Shown: positions 6,601 to 6,712 of the stretch, in pieces
How the letters are laid out: the number at the start of each line of letters is the position of its first letter
How positions within the stretch are numbered: position 1 is the stretch's first letter
From: Treponema sp.
Lineage (GTDB): Bacteria > Spirochaetota > Spirochaetia > Treponematales > Treponemataceae
DNA: 6,712 bases
NCBI GenBank assembly: GCA_031290005.1
Contig: JAITOJ010000035.1
Coordinates: 1 to 6,712, forward strand
Reading direction: 5' to 3'
Made by a program: the position numbers and the translations under genes
The notes under the pieces: generated by a model
Databases searched by the model: none
Told to the model about the DNA's origin: nothing
What the model saw: only the letters and a program-made list of their open reading frames with translations

Positions 6601-6712
6601 AGGCGTGGCACACCAGGGGGTGCAGCTTAATCGCCTTGCCTTCCACCAGCACGGGCTCAAAGGCCTGAATACCCAGCCGGTGCAGGGTCGGGGCGCGGTT
6701 CAGCATCACCGG
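3680..6712 (-). CDS. rpoC: DNA-directed RNA polymerase subunit beta', 5'-truncated by the window
   Basis: RpoC forms one half of the RNA polymerase active cleft. The window shows the C-terminal 1010 residues, starting at PVMLNRAPTLHR; by comparison with E. coli about 420 N-terminal residues (clamp, first zinc site, lid and rudder) are missing. The GTG at 6709-6707 is an internal valine codon, not a start. NADFDGDQMAVH supplies the catalytic magnesium aspartates (fragment 41, 43, 45). The bridge helix includes SGARGSRNQIRQLAGMRG (about 330-350). The second zinc site is C374, C448, C455 and C458. The trigger loop starts at TMRTFH (491-496) and is interrupted by a long insertion (roughly 505-700, equivalent to E. 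coli SI3) before DITGGLPRVSELFEARKPK (from 729). The C-terminal core GLKENVIIGHLIPAGTG is followed by a charged, coiled-coil-like tail of about 45 residues. One oddity is IGQPGTQL where E. coli has IGEPGTQL. The frame is intact and ends in tandem TGA codons. The promoter lies beyond the window. Confidence 0.99.
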   Translation of the reverse strand, partial: PVMLNRAPTLHRLGIQAFEPVLVEGKAIKLHPLVCHAFNADFDGDQMAVHVPLTQAAQMECWNLMLSARNLLDPANGKTIVYPSQDMVLGIYYLTKIKPNARGTGKRFSSENEVFLATENNSIEWQAEIKAPVKKAPYNGAVIATTAGRLRFNQEMPAEVDFVNDLLGDKELKKLIEKVYHDHGSWLTVRMLDAIKSVGYRYATFFGATISMEDIIVPPEKTEMIEKANKDVESIQNQFRQGIITQDERYNRVCDIWSKTNEELTTIMMKNLEKDKDGFNTIYMMATSGARGSRNQIRQLAGMRGLMAKPSGDIIELPIRANFKEGLSVIEFFISTNGARKGLSDTALKTAEAGYLTRRLVDIAQDVVINEDDCGTINGIAYSAVKDGDEIIEPLKDRIAGRFTLERIVHPITGEVLCEASEYMTDELAQKIDESGIETVRMRTVLTCESRHGVCCKCYGRNLAHNKIVEIGEAVGIIAAQSIGQPGTQLTMRTFHVGGTASKVSEENRIILKYPVIAKSITGTHVVLSNGMWLFTRKGSMSVARIFAEYSLDAKVKPLVENGNRVLKDVPLFEAGGKTTSAETAGFVALRDGKLYITGTEQKIEIQNGSSLKVTEGAVIPAHTTIATFDPYSEPIIAEVDGYAHFLDIIAGSNMSEEINEETGVVEKRINEQHLDARQPRISITDEAGNERGSYYLPAGAIINIDDGGKVDAGTTLARTLKETSKTSDITGGLPRVSELFEARKPKTPTVLAQITGVVQFKGITKGKRVVVVHDEYGKEFEHQVPLTKRLYVRDGDTVEAGEYLCDGVPNPHDILAMLGENALQNYLMDEIQQVYRMQGVSINDKHIGIIVRQMLRKVEIMAVGDTSFIYAQQVDKYKFHEENNRVIAEGGQPAIARPMFQAITKAALNIDSFISAASFQETTRVLTNAAIAGVTDELRGLKENVIIGHLIPAGTGIRYYRNVKLYDSSATDLDVQMNDILERRRLEKELEAQRELDSMSFEPEEVERN

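Noticed and set aside
1..6712. A hidden novel multi-gene system, mobile element, CRISPR array or RNA gene
   Set aside because: Almost the entire window is covered by three conserved housekeeping-type genes; the only spaces are about 126 and 78 bases, and their contents are explained by promoter, leader and terminator elements.

Overview
This window looks like an ordinary chromosomal housekeeping segment from a moderately GC-rich bacterium. The RpoC carries a large insertion inside the trigger loop, as in Gram-negative-type lineages. The fatty-acid ligase is of a type I associate with spirochaetes. I infer a Treponema-like spirochaete (Spirochaetota) with moderate confidence; this rests on remembered family resemblance, not on a search.

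Layout. Positions 1-1567 (+) hold most of mnmG, the FAD-dependent tRNA-modifying enzyme, cut off at its 5' end by the window edge. Positions 1568-1693 are a short AT-rich spacer with a credible sigma70-type promoter, a small TGAC/GTCA dyad and a strong ribosome binding site. Positions 1694-3601 (+) encode a complete AMP-forming long-chain fatty acid ligase (acyl-CoA or possibly acyl-ACP synthetase). Positions 3602-3679 hold a strong hairpin with an A-tract on one side and a T-tract on the other, so it can serve as a shared bidirectional terminator. Positions 3680-6712 (-) hold the C-terminal 70% or so of rpoC, the RNA polymerase beta' subunit, whose 5' end lies beyond the right edge.

The three genes serve different processes: tRNA wobble-uridine modification, fatty acid activation for lipid synthesis, and transcription. 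The ligase seems to be its own transcription unit, with its own promoter and terminator. rpoC ends its operon here, converging on the ligase gene rather than running on into rpsL.

I found no mobile element, CRISPR array, tRNA, rRNA, toxin-antitoxin pair or defence gene, and no sign of a new multi-gene system. The points worth a second look are variations in known proteins: an unusual C-terminal catalytic motif and acyl-ACP-synthetase-like features in the ligase, a shortened C-terminal region in MnmG, and a substitution next to the RpoC trigger loop.
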